A stretch of DNA of 64,000 bases from Perlabentimonas sp046542995 (GCA_046542995.1 JBKHAH010000005.1:6591-70590), one strand, 5' to 3'; counted from the stretch's first letter, positions 26,829-36,762 are shown. Notes: generated by a model from the sequence alone, not told the origin. Program-made: numbers and translations.

Positions 26829-28130
26829 TTATTGCTTAATCATCTTTTTCACTAATGTTTCGTCACTATTTGTAATAAAAGTAAAAAAGTAAACTCCTTT
26901 TGATAGTGCGGATGTATTAATCTCGGCTTCTCCTTCTAATTTAATATCCATTACCTTCTGGCCAACAAGGTTCGTAATAACCATTCTCTTAAAATTCTCT
27001 GCATTGGTTAAAGTTATGCTATTGGTAAATGGATTTGGATAAACCGTTGGGTTGCTAAGGGCTTCAGCTGTAACATTATTTATGCTTTCAAACTCTACGG
27101 TGACTGTTAAGGGCTCCTGTATATTCTCATAAAGATACTCAATGTCAGTGTAGTCACTCACTATATCGCCGTTAACGGTCCAGCTCTTAACGCCATAGCC
27201 ATCATCGGGAGTTGTAGTAAATTGAATATTTGAGCCTTGTATAACCAAGCCTCCTGATTCAACTATTGTACCATCAACCCTTGCCTCCAATGTACCATTC
27301 TCTCCATCAACACCATATGTTACTACATAGGAAGTTTCTTCGCCCCATACCCTGTAAACAAATTCAGGATTATCAATAAATGGATTCCTGTTGCCCTGAT
27401 AATCATTATAAATAGCGTTATTCCTGTTGATTTCTTTATCGCTAACAGGATCCTGCTCGTGCCATTCAATTAGCATATCAATAGTCCATTCGGAGAAAGC
27501 AGGATATTGCGTACCATTAAGCATGTCGCTGCTCCAGTTATGAATTTGATCATAATATCTAGCTGCCATATAAAAGTATGTGCGTGCAAAATCCCCTTTG
27601 TATTCATCAATAGGTTCAAAAACAGTACCGCTATAGCCACTGTATGAGGAGTTTCCTAGTTTGCTTCCGTTGTTGGATGTATAGGTTGCAGAGCCAACCT
27701 CACCATATGGATAGTTTCCCCTAATGCTGTTTACTTTCTTATCTGTTGGGTAAACATGAAAAAGATCTGTGTACATTGGAGACCCATCACCAAACCAACT
27801 TTTAGGGAATGAATGCTCGCGGTTATAAAACTCACATTCTGAAGTTCCTCCTGTACCAGAGTCCTGGTCATCACCAAATGTAAACGTACAGTTAGAGTAC
27901 ATATCCCAAACCTTACCGGTTGAAGTGGCATCGGTTTCGGTAATTGCGCTCCATATAGCGGCATAGCTAATTACATTGTGGTCTTTAATAATGTTGTGTA
28001 GCTCTTCTAAGAGTTCCTGCTCATATTTTCCGTCTGTGCTATTATAATAATTATCAGGAGGCTGAGCAACCGCACTTATACTAATACTTAAAAAAATTGT
28101 AATACTTAAAAAGATTCTCATAATGATCAT
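26829..28130 (-). CDS. Secreted endonuclease I with T9SS sorting domain
   Basis: 433 residues. Signal peptide (~1-25, ends SAVAQ). The endonuclease I (EndA) domain spans ~25-255, with NREHSFPKSWFG (the conserved REH..P.SWF motif of the beta-beta-alpha-metal active site) and LFHVYPTDKKVNSIRGNYPYG. A short InlB-like bacterial repeat (~265-350, GENGTLEARVDG and GYGVKSWTVNG) follows, then a T9SS sorting domain (~355-433, YPNPF). It should degrade extracellular DNA or RNA. Its ATG overlaps the stop of the folate ligase gene by four bases if the first Met is used; a Met three codons later gives the same signal peptide. Cotranscribed with the ligase. Confidence 0.92.
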   Translation of the reverse strand: MIIMRIFLSITIFLSISISAVAQPPDNYYNSTDGKYEQELLEELHNIIKDHNVISYAAIWSAITETDATSTGKVWDMYSNCTFTFGDDQDSGTGGTSECEFYNREHSFPKSWFGDGSPMYTDLFHVYPTDKKVNSIRGNYPYGEVGSATYTSNNGSKLGNSSYSGYSGTVFEPIDEYKGDFARTYFYMAARYYDQIHNWSSDMLNGTQYPAFSEWTIDMLIEWHEQDPVSDKEINRNNAIYNDYQGNRNPFIDNPEFVYRVWGEETSYVVTYGVDGENGTLEARVDGTIVESGGLVIQGSNIQFTTTPDDGYGVKSWTVNGDIVSDYTDIEYLYENIQEPLTVTVEFESINNVTAEALSNPTVYPNPFTNSITLTNAENFKRMVITNLVGQKVMDIKLEGEAEINTSALSKGVYFFTFITNSDETLVKKMIKQ

Positions 28131-28687
28131 TGTTTTTGTGGGTGAATAACTTTATTCATTTTAATATCGTAGCTTCCTGTGGGTACCCGGTTAACAAGTT
28201 GAAAAGAGAAGCATACCCCAACTTTTAAAAAGTTGTAATTCATTAAAAGCTTGTCATAAAAACCTTTGCCTCTTCCAAGCCTGTTTCCGTAACTGTCGAA
28301 TGCTACGCCTGGGATAATTCCAAAATCAATACTGCTTGCACTTACCTTTTTCCCTTTTGAGGGCTCCAATATACCAAAAGATTTTCCTTTTACCATGCAC
28401 TCCATTCCGGAAAATTCTCTTATTTCAAGTGTGCTGTTAACTACAACAGGTAATAGGACTTGTTTTTCTTTGTACCATTTCATTATAAAGTTATGAGTAA
28501 CAACTTCATCGGGGAGAGACCAGTATGCCAGAACAGTTTTTGCAGATTTAAACTCGGGTAGCTGCTCAATTAGCTTAAAAATGGTTTCAGATTCTTTTAG
28601 CTTCTGCTCAGTTCTTATTGTTTTTTTAATGTGCTTTATTCTGTCTCTTAACTCTTGTTTATAATAATTTAATTCCATGAAATGCAA
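28127..28687 (-). CDS. 5-formyltetrahydrofolate cyclo-ligase
   Basis: Cytoplasmic enzyme, 186 residues, converting 5-formyl-THF and ATP to 5,10-methenyl-THF. Seen: an N-terminal Lys/Arg-rich helix, VLAYWSLPDEV, VLLPVV, and the ATP/substrate loop GVAFDSYGNRLGRGKGFYDKLL, highly diagnostic of the family. The start may be the second Met (28678). Length is normal. The gene overlaps the secreted nuclease gene by four bases, so the two are probably cotranslated, though no biochemical link is obvious. Confidence 0.93.
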   Translation of the reverse strand: MHFMELNYYKQELRDRIKHIKKTIRTEQKLKESETIFKLIEQLPEFKSAKTVLAYWSLPDEVVTHNFIMKWYKEKQVLLPVVVNSTLEIREFSGMECMVKGKSFGILEPSKGKKVSASSIDFGIIPGVAFDSYGNRLGRGKGFYDKLLMNYNFLKVGVCFSFQLVNRVPTGSYDIKMNKVIHPQKQ

Positions 28688-28710
28688 TTTTTATAGTACT
28701 ACTAATTAAA

Positions 28711-31614
28711 CTAAAGGTTTAAATTAATTAAGCTATTGTAAGATAAGTATCCATACATGCTGTTAATATCAAAAGAAATAATAAAATCATGAAAATATGA
28801 CTTTTCCTCAGGGATGATGCCTGCTCTATAACCTATTCTAAATTGGTATGGAGTTCTAAAAAAATTAACATCAGCATTTATTTCCATACCAGCTGATCGC
28901 AAGGTTTTTTGATTGATTCTCCAAATACTATTTTCAAGTTCATAAACACTAAGCCATGCGTTATCCGAGAATATATTTGCAAAAATCCTCTTAACATATA
29001 CTATGGGACCAATAGGTAAATCAGTATATGCCACGGGGAAGGAAAAATCAAAATTTAGAGAGTACGCTTGATCATGTGTTTGCTTTTGGTGACCCCTGGG
29101 AAAGGTTAACCTTGGAGAAAGGCTGTACATGCCGTTGTTGTATTTTTCCCATTGACCTGAAAGTAAGAGGCTCTGATTGTATAGAAATCCAGGAAGATAA
29201 ATTCTTGTTGAGAGGAAGTTTCCATTCCCAAGCAAATCTTTGGTTTTAGGAAACTCGCTTCTTCCAAAGTAAAGGTATGCGCCAAGTCTTGGTCGTAAAT
29301 CGCGAATAGCCATACGTTTAGCAACGTAAGTTGATATGTAGGGTTCTATTGTGCTAAGTCCATCTGAATACACTTGCTCTTGTGGGTCCCATAACCAGGT
29401 GTTTGTATAGGAGTATTGCAAACCCAAGTTTGCCTGAAAAATGGTTGCTCCCGCTGTAAAAAAATAGGGCAACCTTGCTCGCATGTTTAAGTTCATTTTA
29501 GGTTCGCTTCTGTATCCAAAAGTTTCGTTAGGGTCCGGGCCGCCATTGAATACAGCATGCTCGTTACCGTAATTGAAACTTGCAGATATTTTGGGATACC
29601 AACCTTGCCACTCGACATGAGCATGAACCCCATGTGTTTGGTTGTATGAGTAGCCAAAGCTTGATACCAGGGTGCTGGTTAAATTTTGGGAAATAAGGGT
29701 AACCCCTGGGGAAGGAACATCAAACTTACCAGCTGCCACATCAAAAGGATTGAAGTAAACAGGAGCCCAGCTGTGAAACCGAAACAGATTTGAAATTTTA
29801 TGGTGTTTCCTGGGTTTTAGGATAGAATCCTGATAGTTCAAATCCAGCACTTTGCTATGCGAAGGTTGGTTTTGCTTGCTATGGTGATATAGGGGTTCTA
29901 TTGTTTTTGAAAAATTTATTGGGACATTGTTGTTTTTCAATGATATTTTCACAGGAACAGATCCTCCTTTCGCTTGTATTGATGCAAAAACATCGCCATC
30001 AGATGATAATGATACATCACTTAAACCATAACTTGACTTAAATTCTCTTACTGTCTTGCGAGTATTAGTATTTACACTAAATAGTTGTTCAACATAATTT
30101 TCAGTTGCAGTAAAGAATAGCTTATTGTTATAATATGCTATGTTTGAAATATCTCTAAAAACCGGACCAAGAATAGTATCTGGATCTAAGTCATCCTCTT
30201 TATAGCGAAGTATTACAGTTCCGTTTGGCGATGCACAGCGGGCAAATATTTGGTAGCCTTCACCTTGGCAAATCTCTCGCAATTCCATCGGTGAAGGAAT
30301 GGTTATACTATCCTTTTTTTGTCCAGTAGCATTAATAAGTGAGATAAGATTTGCCCCATTATCTTTTTGCTCTATTACGGCTATTCTACTGCTACTTATT
30401 TGAATTGGGTTAAAATAGTTAGAGTTGTTAGTGATTTTTCTCTTTTCGCCCCGGTTCAAATCGTAAAACCAGATTTCAGAGTAATTTTCATACTCCCATC
30501 GGGGATGTGGCCTATACTCACTCCAAAAAATGTAGTTTCCGGTTACTGATATCCGTTTGTGAGTAAGCTGCCCGGGGCTAAAAAGCTTCTTTTCTTTCGG
30601 TGAGTTGATGTTTCTTATTATTACCCTAGGAGTTTGTTTCATTGATGTTTTTAGAGCAACAAACATGGAGTCATTTAGTGAAACGGGTGTTTTGTACTCT
30701 ACATAGTCGTATTTGTTTTTTCTTTCAGTAAGAATGGTATGTGTTGTGTCCGTTTTATGGTCAATGGTTGTCCACAATGAATCAAGATATTGTATGTTTT
30801 CGTTAAAAAGATTTTTTGGCGACAATTTAATATCCTTTTTTAATGAAAAGAAGAATGGATTAATTAAAAAAGGCTGCCTTGCAGTTTTTTCGAGCGCGTT
30901 GCTCCATATGTTATACCCATACTTAAGGTTGCCGTATCCAACCATTAGATAACCAAATGAGTAGTGATTTGGAATCATATCCTTATATGATCCCATTAGC
31001 CACTTATCGTAAGGGAACTTGTTTTTACCATTGCTAAGTAGGTGTGTTCTGTAGTACTCGTAGAATTGAGCCTGTCGCCCCCTTCCACCGTATGAATACT
31101 CTGTTTCTGTATAAACAGCATCGCCCTCTAAAAACCACAAAGGGGCAATTCCTGCTATTGCGCCAACTGCCTGTTCTCCTAAAAGAAAGAAGCCTAACCT
31201 GGTTAGTCCCTGATTTAGCTTGTCAATTTGAACTACATGGCGGGTCTCGTGTAGCGATAGTGTTTGCAGCCAAGGAACAGGGGAAGCGCCGTGCGAAGGA
31301 GTAGTAACCACTTCCATTCTTCTGGGTGCCCATGAAACAAAACCGTTTGACAGTATGCTGTTATTATGAAGCAAAATGGGCGTGCGTTTGGGTGCATGCG
31401 ACAACGTTTTTGGCACAACCTTCCACGCGCTATCCATATACTGTGAGTATATGCTGGCAATTGAATCAAGACCTTTTGGGTAAATTAGCCTACCAAAAGA
31501 TGCGTGGTGTTCATTCCATGTTACGTGGCTGGGCTCCTGCCCCTTTATGTAGTATTGCGCTTTTACGCCCAGGCTCGACAGAATAGTTGCTAATATTATA
31601 GCCAGCCGATACAT
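28711..31614 (-). CDS. Outer-membrane-type protein with gluzincin-like site, propeller and predicted barrel
   Basis: 967 residues; no family name assigned with certainty. Signal peptide ends near VKAQ (residue 20). Residues 122-126 are HETRH, an HExxH motif, and Glu163 in WFLEGDA lies where gluzincin metalloproteases carry their third zinc ligand. The middle (~290-590) looks like PD40/TolB-type beta-propeller blades (IFWSEYRPHPRW, IWFYDLNRGEKRKI, VFASIQAKGG). The last ~300 residues alternate aromatic and polar strands typical of an outer-membrane barrel and end in the short tail LINLNL. Possible roles: surface or periplasmic protease, or a secretion/assembly factor. It lies between the nuclease-ligase pair and a secreted EEP nuclease, in the same orientation and with small gaps. 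Confidence 0.75.
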   Translation of the reverse strand: MYRLAIILATILSSLGVKAQYYIKGQEPSHVTWNEHHASFGRLIYPKGLDSIASIYSQYMDSAWKVVPKTLSHAPKRTPILLHNNSILSNGFVSWAPRRMEVVTTPSHGASPVPWLQTLSLHETRHVVQIDKLNQGLTRLGFFLLGEQAVGAIAGIAPLWFLEGDAVYTETEYSYGGRGRQAQFYEYYRTHLLSNGKNKFPYDKWLMGSYKDMIPNHYSFGYLMVGYGNLKYGYNIWSNALEKTARQPFLINPFFFSLKKDIKLSPKNLFNENIQYLDSLWTTIDHKTDTTHTILTERKNKYDYVEYKTPVSLNDSMFVALKTSMKQTPRVIIRNINSPKEKKLFSPGQLTHKRISVTGNYIFWSEYRPHPRWEYENYSEIWFYDLNRGEKRKITNNSNYFNPIQISSSRIAVIEQKDNGANLISLINATGQKKDSITIPSPMELREICQGEGYQIFARCASPNGTVILRYKEDDLDPDTILGPVFRDISNIAYYNNKLFFTATENYVEQLFSVNTNTRKTVREFKSSYGLSDVSLSSDGDVFASIQAKGGSVPVKISLKNNNVPINFSKTIEPLYHHSKQNQPSHSKVLDLNYQDSILKPRKHHKISNLFRFHSWAPVYFNPFDVAAGKFDVPSPGVTLISQNLTSTLVSSFGYSYNQTHGVHAHVEWQGWYPKISASFNYGNEHAVFNGGPDPNETFGYRSEPKMNLNMRARLPYFFTAGATIFQANLGLQYSYTNTWLWDPQEQVYSDGLSTIEPYISTYVAKRMAIRDLRPRLGAYLYFGRSEFPKTKDLLGNGNFLSTRIYLPGFLYNQSLLLSGQWEKYNNGMYSLSPRLTFPRGHQKQTHDQAYSLNFDFSFPVAYTDLPIGPIVYVKRIFANIFSDNAWLSVYELENSIWRINQKTLRSAGMEINADVNFFRTPYQFRIGYRAGIIPEEKSYFHDFIISFDINSMYGYLSYNSLINLNL

Positions 31615-31618
31615 TCAT

Positions 31619-32911
31619 TTAGCTTTTAATTAGTCTTTTTGAAAAAGAGTAGTTTCCGTTTTTTAATGTAAGCAAGTAGATTCCTGGCTTTAAAATACTG
31701 GTATCGATTTTTGTTTCATCACCAGGGTAAAAAGTAACCCTTTCATTTATTATAGTATTACCAAGTAGATTGGTTATTTGTAAGCCCATAGTTTCAGGAT
31801 CAGATACGTCACTCCAAACTTTTATATGGTTGTTAATTGGGTTAGTCACACGAAAGTTATGGTTTATATCAGAATGAATATCAGCAGTACTGGCAGGATT
31901 AGCATCAACATGAAGTTTAAGTACAACAGGAAGGTGGTCGGACATGTAGTAAAGTGCATTTATTACATCGCTTGGTAAGGAATTGTTCGTAGGGCTGTTT
32001 AGTGATTGATTTAGCCTGTTTCCATCCTGACCAAAAGCCCAGTATGAATCCTCAATATATTTTAAACCGTCTGAACCATTTAGTATTGGAAGGGAGGTTA
32101 AAATAAAATCAAATCTGTCGTCCATTCCTCCAGCTGACGGGCAATTATTCCCGCTTGAAGTATGAGTTGATTGTGTATGGTAATCAGAGTAGTACGGGTT
32201 GTCGTGCCAGTCTCCGAGTTTATTAACTGGGTCGTAGAAACGTAAGCTTGCAGAGGATGATACAAACTCCTGGAAGGCATCTTCCGATGAGTTGTAAACG
32301 TTAAAATCGCCCATCATCATTACGTTACCGTTTATGTTGTTGTTTGAGATGTGGCTCATAATCATCTTCGTTGCATCGTGCCTAATTTGCTGGTCTTCGT
32401 AATAGCTTCCTGCTTTTAAATGGGCAACAATGCAAGTAAGGAAAATTGTGTCGTTGGTTTGTGCCAAATCTTCTGATTTGTAGTATAGTTTGTAAACATC
32501 AGTTGTTCGTTCGTAGATTGAACTCACCATTGTTGGTATTGTTGACTGTGAATGTAGTTCAAGTTTTCGGGTATTGTAGTAAAGCATATTTACGATATAG
32601 TCTCCAGTATAATTAGCCCTTTTATAGTGAGATACACCATCTGCATTAAACACATCGTTTAGTATTTTGTTAACACTTGATTCACTGCCGTTCATTTCGT
32701 TTACAGTGAAGATGTCGGGCATGAACTCTCCAAAAATAACTTTTAACTGGGTATTTTTATGATCTGTCCCATTATTCTCCTCGTTGCAATCGTGAACAAC
32801 CTTGTCGTAATAAAGTAAATTGTACTGCATTACCCTAAGGGTATCATCAGCAAAACCTTTTAAAACAAGTACTCCCAATAGAGAGAGTAAAATAATAATT
32901 TTTTTAAACAT
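31619..32911 (-). CDS. Secreted endonuclease/exonuclease/phosphatase family protein with T9SS sorting domain
   Basis: 430 residues. Signal peptide at ~1-21 (ends GFAD). The EEP (DNase I-like) fold spans ~25-335: VMQYNLLYYDK (Asn in the first strand), FTVNEMNG (metal-binding Glu), MMGDFNVY (Asp and Asn) and MSDHLPVVLKL (catalytic Asp-His). The T9SS sorting domain occupies ~350-430 (LKPGIYLLTL). Family members hydrolyse phosphodiesters in DNA, RNA, lipids or sugars; a secreted nuclease is the best guess. The stop lies four bases from the start of the barrel-protein gene, so both are probably in one transcript with the endonuclease I gene. Confidence 0.9.
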   Translation of the reverse strand: MFKKIIILLSLLGVLVLKGFADDTLRVMQYNLLYYDKVVHDCNEENNGTDHKNTQLKVIFGEFMPDIFTVNEMNGSESSVNKILNDVFNADGVSHYKRANYTGDYIVNMLYYNTRKLELHSQSTIPTMVSSIYERTTDVYKLYYKSEDLAQTNDTIFLTCIVAHLKAGSYYEDQQIRHDATKMIMSHISNNNINGNVMMMGDFNVYNSSEDAFQEFVSSSASLRFYDPVNKLGDWHDNPYYSDYHTQSTHTSSGNNCPSAGGMDDRFDFILTSLPILNGSDGLKYIEDSYWAFGQDGNRLNQSLNSPTNNSLPSDVINALYYMSDHLPVVLKLHVDANPASTADIHSDINHNFRVTNPINNHIKVWSDVSDPETMGLQITNLLGNTIINERVTFYPGDETKIDTSILKPGIYLLTLKNGNYSFSKRLIKS

Positions 32912-32975
32912 TTAAATTGATTTATATGTGGTAAATATTTGTGAATGTTGTTGATGTATAATAAAATAAAAAAAA

Positions 32976-33326
32976 TCATCCACCTGTTTTCTTTACGTCC
33001 TTATACCCTTTTTCTTTTAAAAGGTTTAGAATTCTATCACGGAAATCTCCCTGTATAATTATTTCACCATCCTTTACCGTTCCTCCTACTCCGCATTTTG
33101 ATTTAATGAATCGGCCAAGCTCCTTAAGTTCCTCTTCGGTTCCCTCAAAGCCAGTAATAATAGAAACAGTCTTGCCGCCCCTATGTTTCTTTTCAAGTCC
33201 AATTCTTAATTGTTGTTTTTCTGATTCAATAGATCTCATGTCGCTCCCTTGCTCCTCTTTTGGCTTATAGTCAGGATTTGTAGAGTAAGCAAATTTCAAT
33301 TTATCTTTCCAGTCTTCATTATTCAT
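32976..33326 (-). CDS. SUI1/eIF1-like translation factor (YciH family)
   Basis: 116 residues. The C-terminal ~80 residues form the SUI1 domain: QLRIGLEKKHRGGKTVSII, then GTVKDGEIIIQGDFRDRI. These match YciH, the bacterial homologue of eIF1 that influences start-site fidelity. The N-terminal 35 residues are charged and probably flexible. A stand-alone gene by strand and spacing, with 65 bases between it and the EEP gene. Function inferred from homology. Confidence 0.9.
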   Translation of the reverse strand: MNNEDWKDKLKFAYSTNPDYKPKEEQGSDMRSIESEKQQLRIGLEKKHRGGKTVSIITGFEGTEEELKELGRFIKSKCGVGGTVKDGEIIIQGDFRDRILNLLKEKGYKDVKKTGG

Positions 33327-33558
33327 TGTAAAAAATTTTAAAGTACGCCGTTAACAATTAATTAGCACGGAATGTAACCCACTTAACAAACGCAAGAAAA
33401 GGATTGCTAAAATAAATGTACGCTCATGTTAGGTAAAAATAACCTAAGAAGTGAAACATTGAATTAGCTAAAATTCATGAAAATTGTAGCTAGTCAGCCA
33501 AAAAAAACTAATTTAGCAGCGCAAATAACTGTTTAAAATAACCACAAATATAGTAATA

Positions 33559-36500
33559 ATGAAGAGACTTAAACAGCTGAATATTTTAGTTGGTTGGCTA
33601 GTGTTTTTAGTAGCTGCTGTAGTTTACTTATTAACCATAGAGTCAACTGCAAGTTTTTGGGATTGCAGCGAACGTATTGTAGCGGCGTACAAACTTGAAG
33701 TTCCACACCCTCCTGGAGCTCCATTTTTTATGCTACTTGGTAATCTTTTTACCATTTTCGCCTTTGGTAATGTTGAGGTTGTTGCTGTTATGATGAATGC
33801 CATGTCTGCACTTGCATCTGCATTTACCATTCTTTTTCTTTTTTGGTCTATAACTCACTTATCCCGTAGATTAATTATTAAGAATACTGATGAACCCAGT
33901 TTTGGACAGATAATTGCAATTATTGGTAGTGGTGCAGTTGGAGCATTAGCTTATACTTTTACTGATAGTTTTTGGTTTGTTGCCGTTGAGGCTGAGGCCT
34001 ATGCAACATCTTCGCTATTTACCGCTTTGGTATTTTGGGCCATTTTAAAATGGGAGAACGAAGCTCATAAGCCTCACGCTAACAGATGGCTTGTTTTAAT
34101 AGCCTACGTGATGGGATTGTCAATTGGTGTTCACCTACTCAACCTTCTAACGATTCCAGCAATAGTATTTGTATTTTATTTTAAAAAGTATAAAATTACC
34201 CGATGGGGCATTGTTGGTGCATTGGCAACTTCTGTTGCATTGTTAGGTTCCATAATGTATGTAATTATCCCCGGAATAGTAACTTTAGCTTCTAAGTTTG
34301 AATTACTATTTGTCAACGCTATAAAACTACCATACAATAGCGGGGTAATCATATTCATTGTAACGCTAGCTCTTTTACTTGCTTATAGTTTGTGGTACAC
34401 TACTGTAAGAAAGAGAGTATTGCTTCATACATTAATTCTTGGGGTAACAGTTATAACAATTGGGTATTCATCCTACGCAATGCTTGTTATTCGAGCCCAA
34501 GCCAATCCTCCAATGAATCAGAACAATCCCAAAACGGTTTTTGCCCTTCTTCATTATTTAAACCGTGAACAATATGGCGAAAGACCTCTTGTTACCGGAC
34601 AGTACTACAATGCACCGGTTGTTAATAGCAAGGATAAGCAAACCTACATAAGAAAAAATGGACGATATGAAAAAACCTACCTAAAAACGCAGTATGAATT
34701 TGACAAGAAGTTTACCACAGTTTTTCCACGTATGTGGAGCTGGAGAGATGATCATATTGGTGAATACAAGAAGTGGGGAAAAATAGAAGGTCGTCCGGTT
34801 CGAACAACTGGCTCACAAGGAGAGCAACAGACTAAACAAGTGCCAACCTTTGGAGAGAATCTTAGGTTTTTCTTCAATTACCAAATTGGTCACATGTACT
34901 GGCGCTACTTTATGTGGAATTTTGTGGGAAGGCAGAATGACGTGCAAGGTCATGGTGAATTGTTAAACGGGAACTGGATTACAGGCATAAAACCACTCGA
35001 TTCAATAAGACTCGGAAATCAGGACAATCTAACAACAGAAATGTTAAATCACCCTGCGCGCAATACGTATTACATGCTTCCTCTTGTTTTGGGTTTAATA
35101 GGTCTGGTTTACCAATTCATGCGCGATAAGAATAATTTCTGGGTTGTTACCTTGCTATTTGTTCTAACAGGATTAGCAATTGTTGTTTATCTTAACCAAA
35201 CGCCTCTGCAACCTCGAGAGCGCGACTACTCCTATGTAGGCTCTTTCTATGCATTCTCAATTTGGATAGGTCTTGGGGTGCTTGCTCTTTACGAGTTTAT
35301 AAGAAGACATACAAAACAACTTACCGCTGCGAGTTTGGCAATATTATTAGCACTTTCAGTACCAACTATATTGGCCACTGAAAACTGGAACGACCATGAT
35401 CGTTCGGGAAGGTATGTTGCAAGAGATTTTGCACACAACTACCTTAATACATGTGAACCCAACGCTATTATTTTCACCAATGGTGATAACGATACGTTCC
35501 CTCTATGGTATGCTCAGGAGGTAGAGGGAATCAGAACGGATGTTAGGGTAGTAAATTTAAGTTTGCTCGGAACAGACTGGTATACCGAGCAGATGAAGTG
35601 GAAAACCTATGAATCGGAACCGCTACCTATTACTATGGATTTTGACAAATACGTGCAGGGTACTCGGGATGTGATTTACGTAATGGACAGAATCGACAAA
35701 CCAGTTGAACTTAACCAGGTCATGGATTTTATAGCTAGCGATGAGCCCGGCAAACGCTGGAGGGCTCCTAATGGTGAGATGATTGATTATATGCCTACAC
35801 GGAAGCTAAAGCTAAAAGTTGATAAGGAGAAGGTGCTTGAAAATGGAATTGTAAGGCCCGAGGATGAGAACCATATTGTAGATCACATTGAATGGACTAT
35901 TAACAAGGATGCAATTCAAAAAAATGAGATGATGGTTCTTGAGATACTTGCCAACAATAATTGGGAACGACCAGTTTACTTCGTTTCAACAGGTGGCGAT
36001 TCTGATGTGGGCCTATCTGACTACCTTCAACTCGATGGGTTTGCCTATAAATTGGTTCCAATAAAAACTGAACCTGAAGATTATCTTTCTGTTGGCAGGG
36101 TTAACGTAGATACTTTATACAATAATTACATGGAGAACTTTAAGTGGGGAGGCATTGACGAACCCAACGTATTTGTTGACCATAACGTCCAGCGCACTAC
36201 CATGGTTCTTAGGCTAAGAAATAACTTTAACAGGCTAGCCGAAAAGTTAATTGAACAAGAAAAGAGAGATTCCGCCGTTAAGGTGCTTGACAGAATTGTT
36301 GAGTTGCTGCCACAGGATAAGTTCCCATACAATTTCTTTGTTCTAGGAATTATAGAAAGCTATTACAAAGTCAACGAAACCGAGAAAGCTAATGATTTGT
36401 TTGCAGCCTATGCCAAATCTACGAATGAAAACTTAGACTATTATTTTAGTTTAGGAAGGCGTTACCGCTCATCGGTAATGCATGAGGCTGAGCTAAATCT

Positions 36501-36618
36501 TCAAATTTTTCAGGAACTTATTGGTATTGGCGAAGAGTATGGTCAGGATGAGATTACCAAAGAATTTGAGGACCATTTAAGCAGACACATGTCTTCCTTC
36601 TATCAAATGGAGCGTTAA
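33559..36618 (+). CDS. DUF2723 polytopic membrane protein (TMEM260-like)
   Basis: 1019 residues. The N-terminal part carries about a dozen transmembrane helices. It includes the hallmark SFWDCSERI and LEVPHPPGAPFF (~residues 33-56), the DUF2723 signature with acidic residues next to a luminal/periplasmic loop. A further membrane section (~505-620) and a long soluble C-terminal part (~620-1019) with TPR-like helices near the end follow. Human TMEM260, a homologue, is reported to be a protein O-mannosyltransferase, so a role in protein or lipid glycosylation at the membrane is likely. In this window the obvious candidate acceptors are T9SS and periplasmic proteins, but that link is inference. 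Followed by a terminator. Confidence 0.87.
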   Translation: MKRLKQLNILVGWLVFLVAAVVYLLTIESTASFWDCSERIVAAYKLEVPHPPGAPFFMLLGNLFTIFAFGNVEVVAVMMNAMSALASAFTILFLFWSITHLSRRLIIKNTDEPSFGQIIAIIGSGAVGALAYTFTDSFWFVAVEAEAYATSSLFTALVFWAILKWENEAHKPHANRWLVLIAYVMGLSIGVHLLNLLTIPAIVFVFYFKKYKITRWGIVGALATSVALLGSIMYVIIPGIVTLASKFELLFVNAIKLPYNSGVIIFIVTLALLLAYSLWYTTVRKRVLLHTLILGVTVITIGYSSYAMLVIRAQANPPMNQNNPKTVFALLHYLNREQYGERPLVTGQYYNAPVVNSKDKQTYIRKNGRYEKTYLKTQYEFDKKFTTVFPRMWSWRDDHIGEYKKWGKIEGRPVRTTGSQGEQQTKQVPTFGENLRFFFNYQIGHMYWRYFMWNFVGRQNDVQGHGELLNGNWITGIKPLDSIRLGNQDNLTTEMLNHPARNTYYMLPLVLGLIGLVYQFMRDKNNFWVVTLLFVLTGLAIVVYLNQTPLQPRERDYSYVGSFYAFSIWIGLGVLALYEFIRRHTKQLTAASLAILLALSVPTILATENWNDHDRSGRYVARDFAHNYLNTCEPNAIIFTNGDNDTFPLWYAQEVEGIRTDVRVVNLSLLGTDWYTEQMKWKTYESEPLPITMDFDKYVQGTRDVIYVMDRIDKPVELNQVMDFIASDEPGKRWRAPNGEMIDYMPTRKLKLKVDKEKVLENGIVRPEDENHIVDHIEWTINKDAIQKNEMMVLEILANNNWERPVYFVSTGGDSDVGLSDYLQLDGFAYKLVPIKTEPEDYLSVGRVNVDTLYNNYMENFKWGGIDEPNVFVDHNVQRTTMVLRLRNNFNRLAEKLIEQEKRDSAVKVLDRIVELLPQDKFPYNFFVLGIIESYYKVNETEKANDLFAAYAKSTNENLDYYFSLGRRYRSSVMHEAELNLQIFQELIGIGEEYGQDEITKEFEDHLSRHMSSFYQMER

Positions 36619-36631
36619 AAAATTCAATTAC

Positions 36632-36680
36632 CACAAAAGCGAAAAGGGCAGTCATTGTGGCTGCCCTTTTCGCTTTTGTG
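36632..36680 (+). terminator. Long hairpin terminator after DUF2723 gene
   Basis: Perfect 20-bp stem (36632-36651 with 36661-36680) with a 9-base loop. The right arm contains CCCTTTT and CTTTT, but no separate T-tail follows. It isolates the gene from atpD. Confidence 0.82.
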
Positions 36681-36730
36681 AGCATGCAACTAAAAGGTAA
36701 TGTATATCATCATCAAAAAGTTTGTAAAAA

Positions 36731-36762
36731 TTGCAAAAAATTTCTGAATAAGATTATTTTTG
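36731..36762 (+). promoter_or_regulatory. Candidate promoter of atpDC
   Basis: TATTTTTG at 36755-36762 matches the Bacteroidota -7 consensus exactly. A partial -33 (TTGC at 36731-36734) lies at the expected 20-base spacing. It is 30 bases before the chosen atpD ATG and inside the longer in-frame extension, which supports the later start. Confidence 0.65.
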
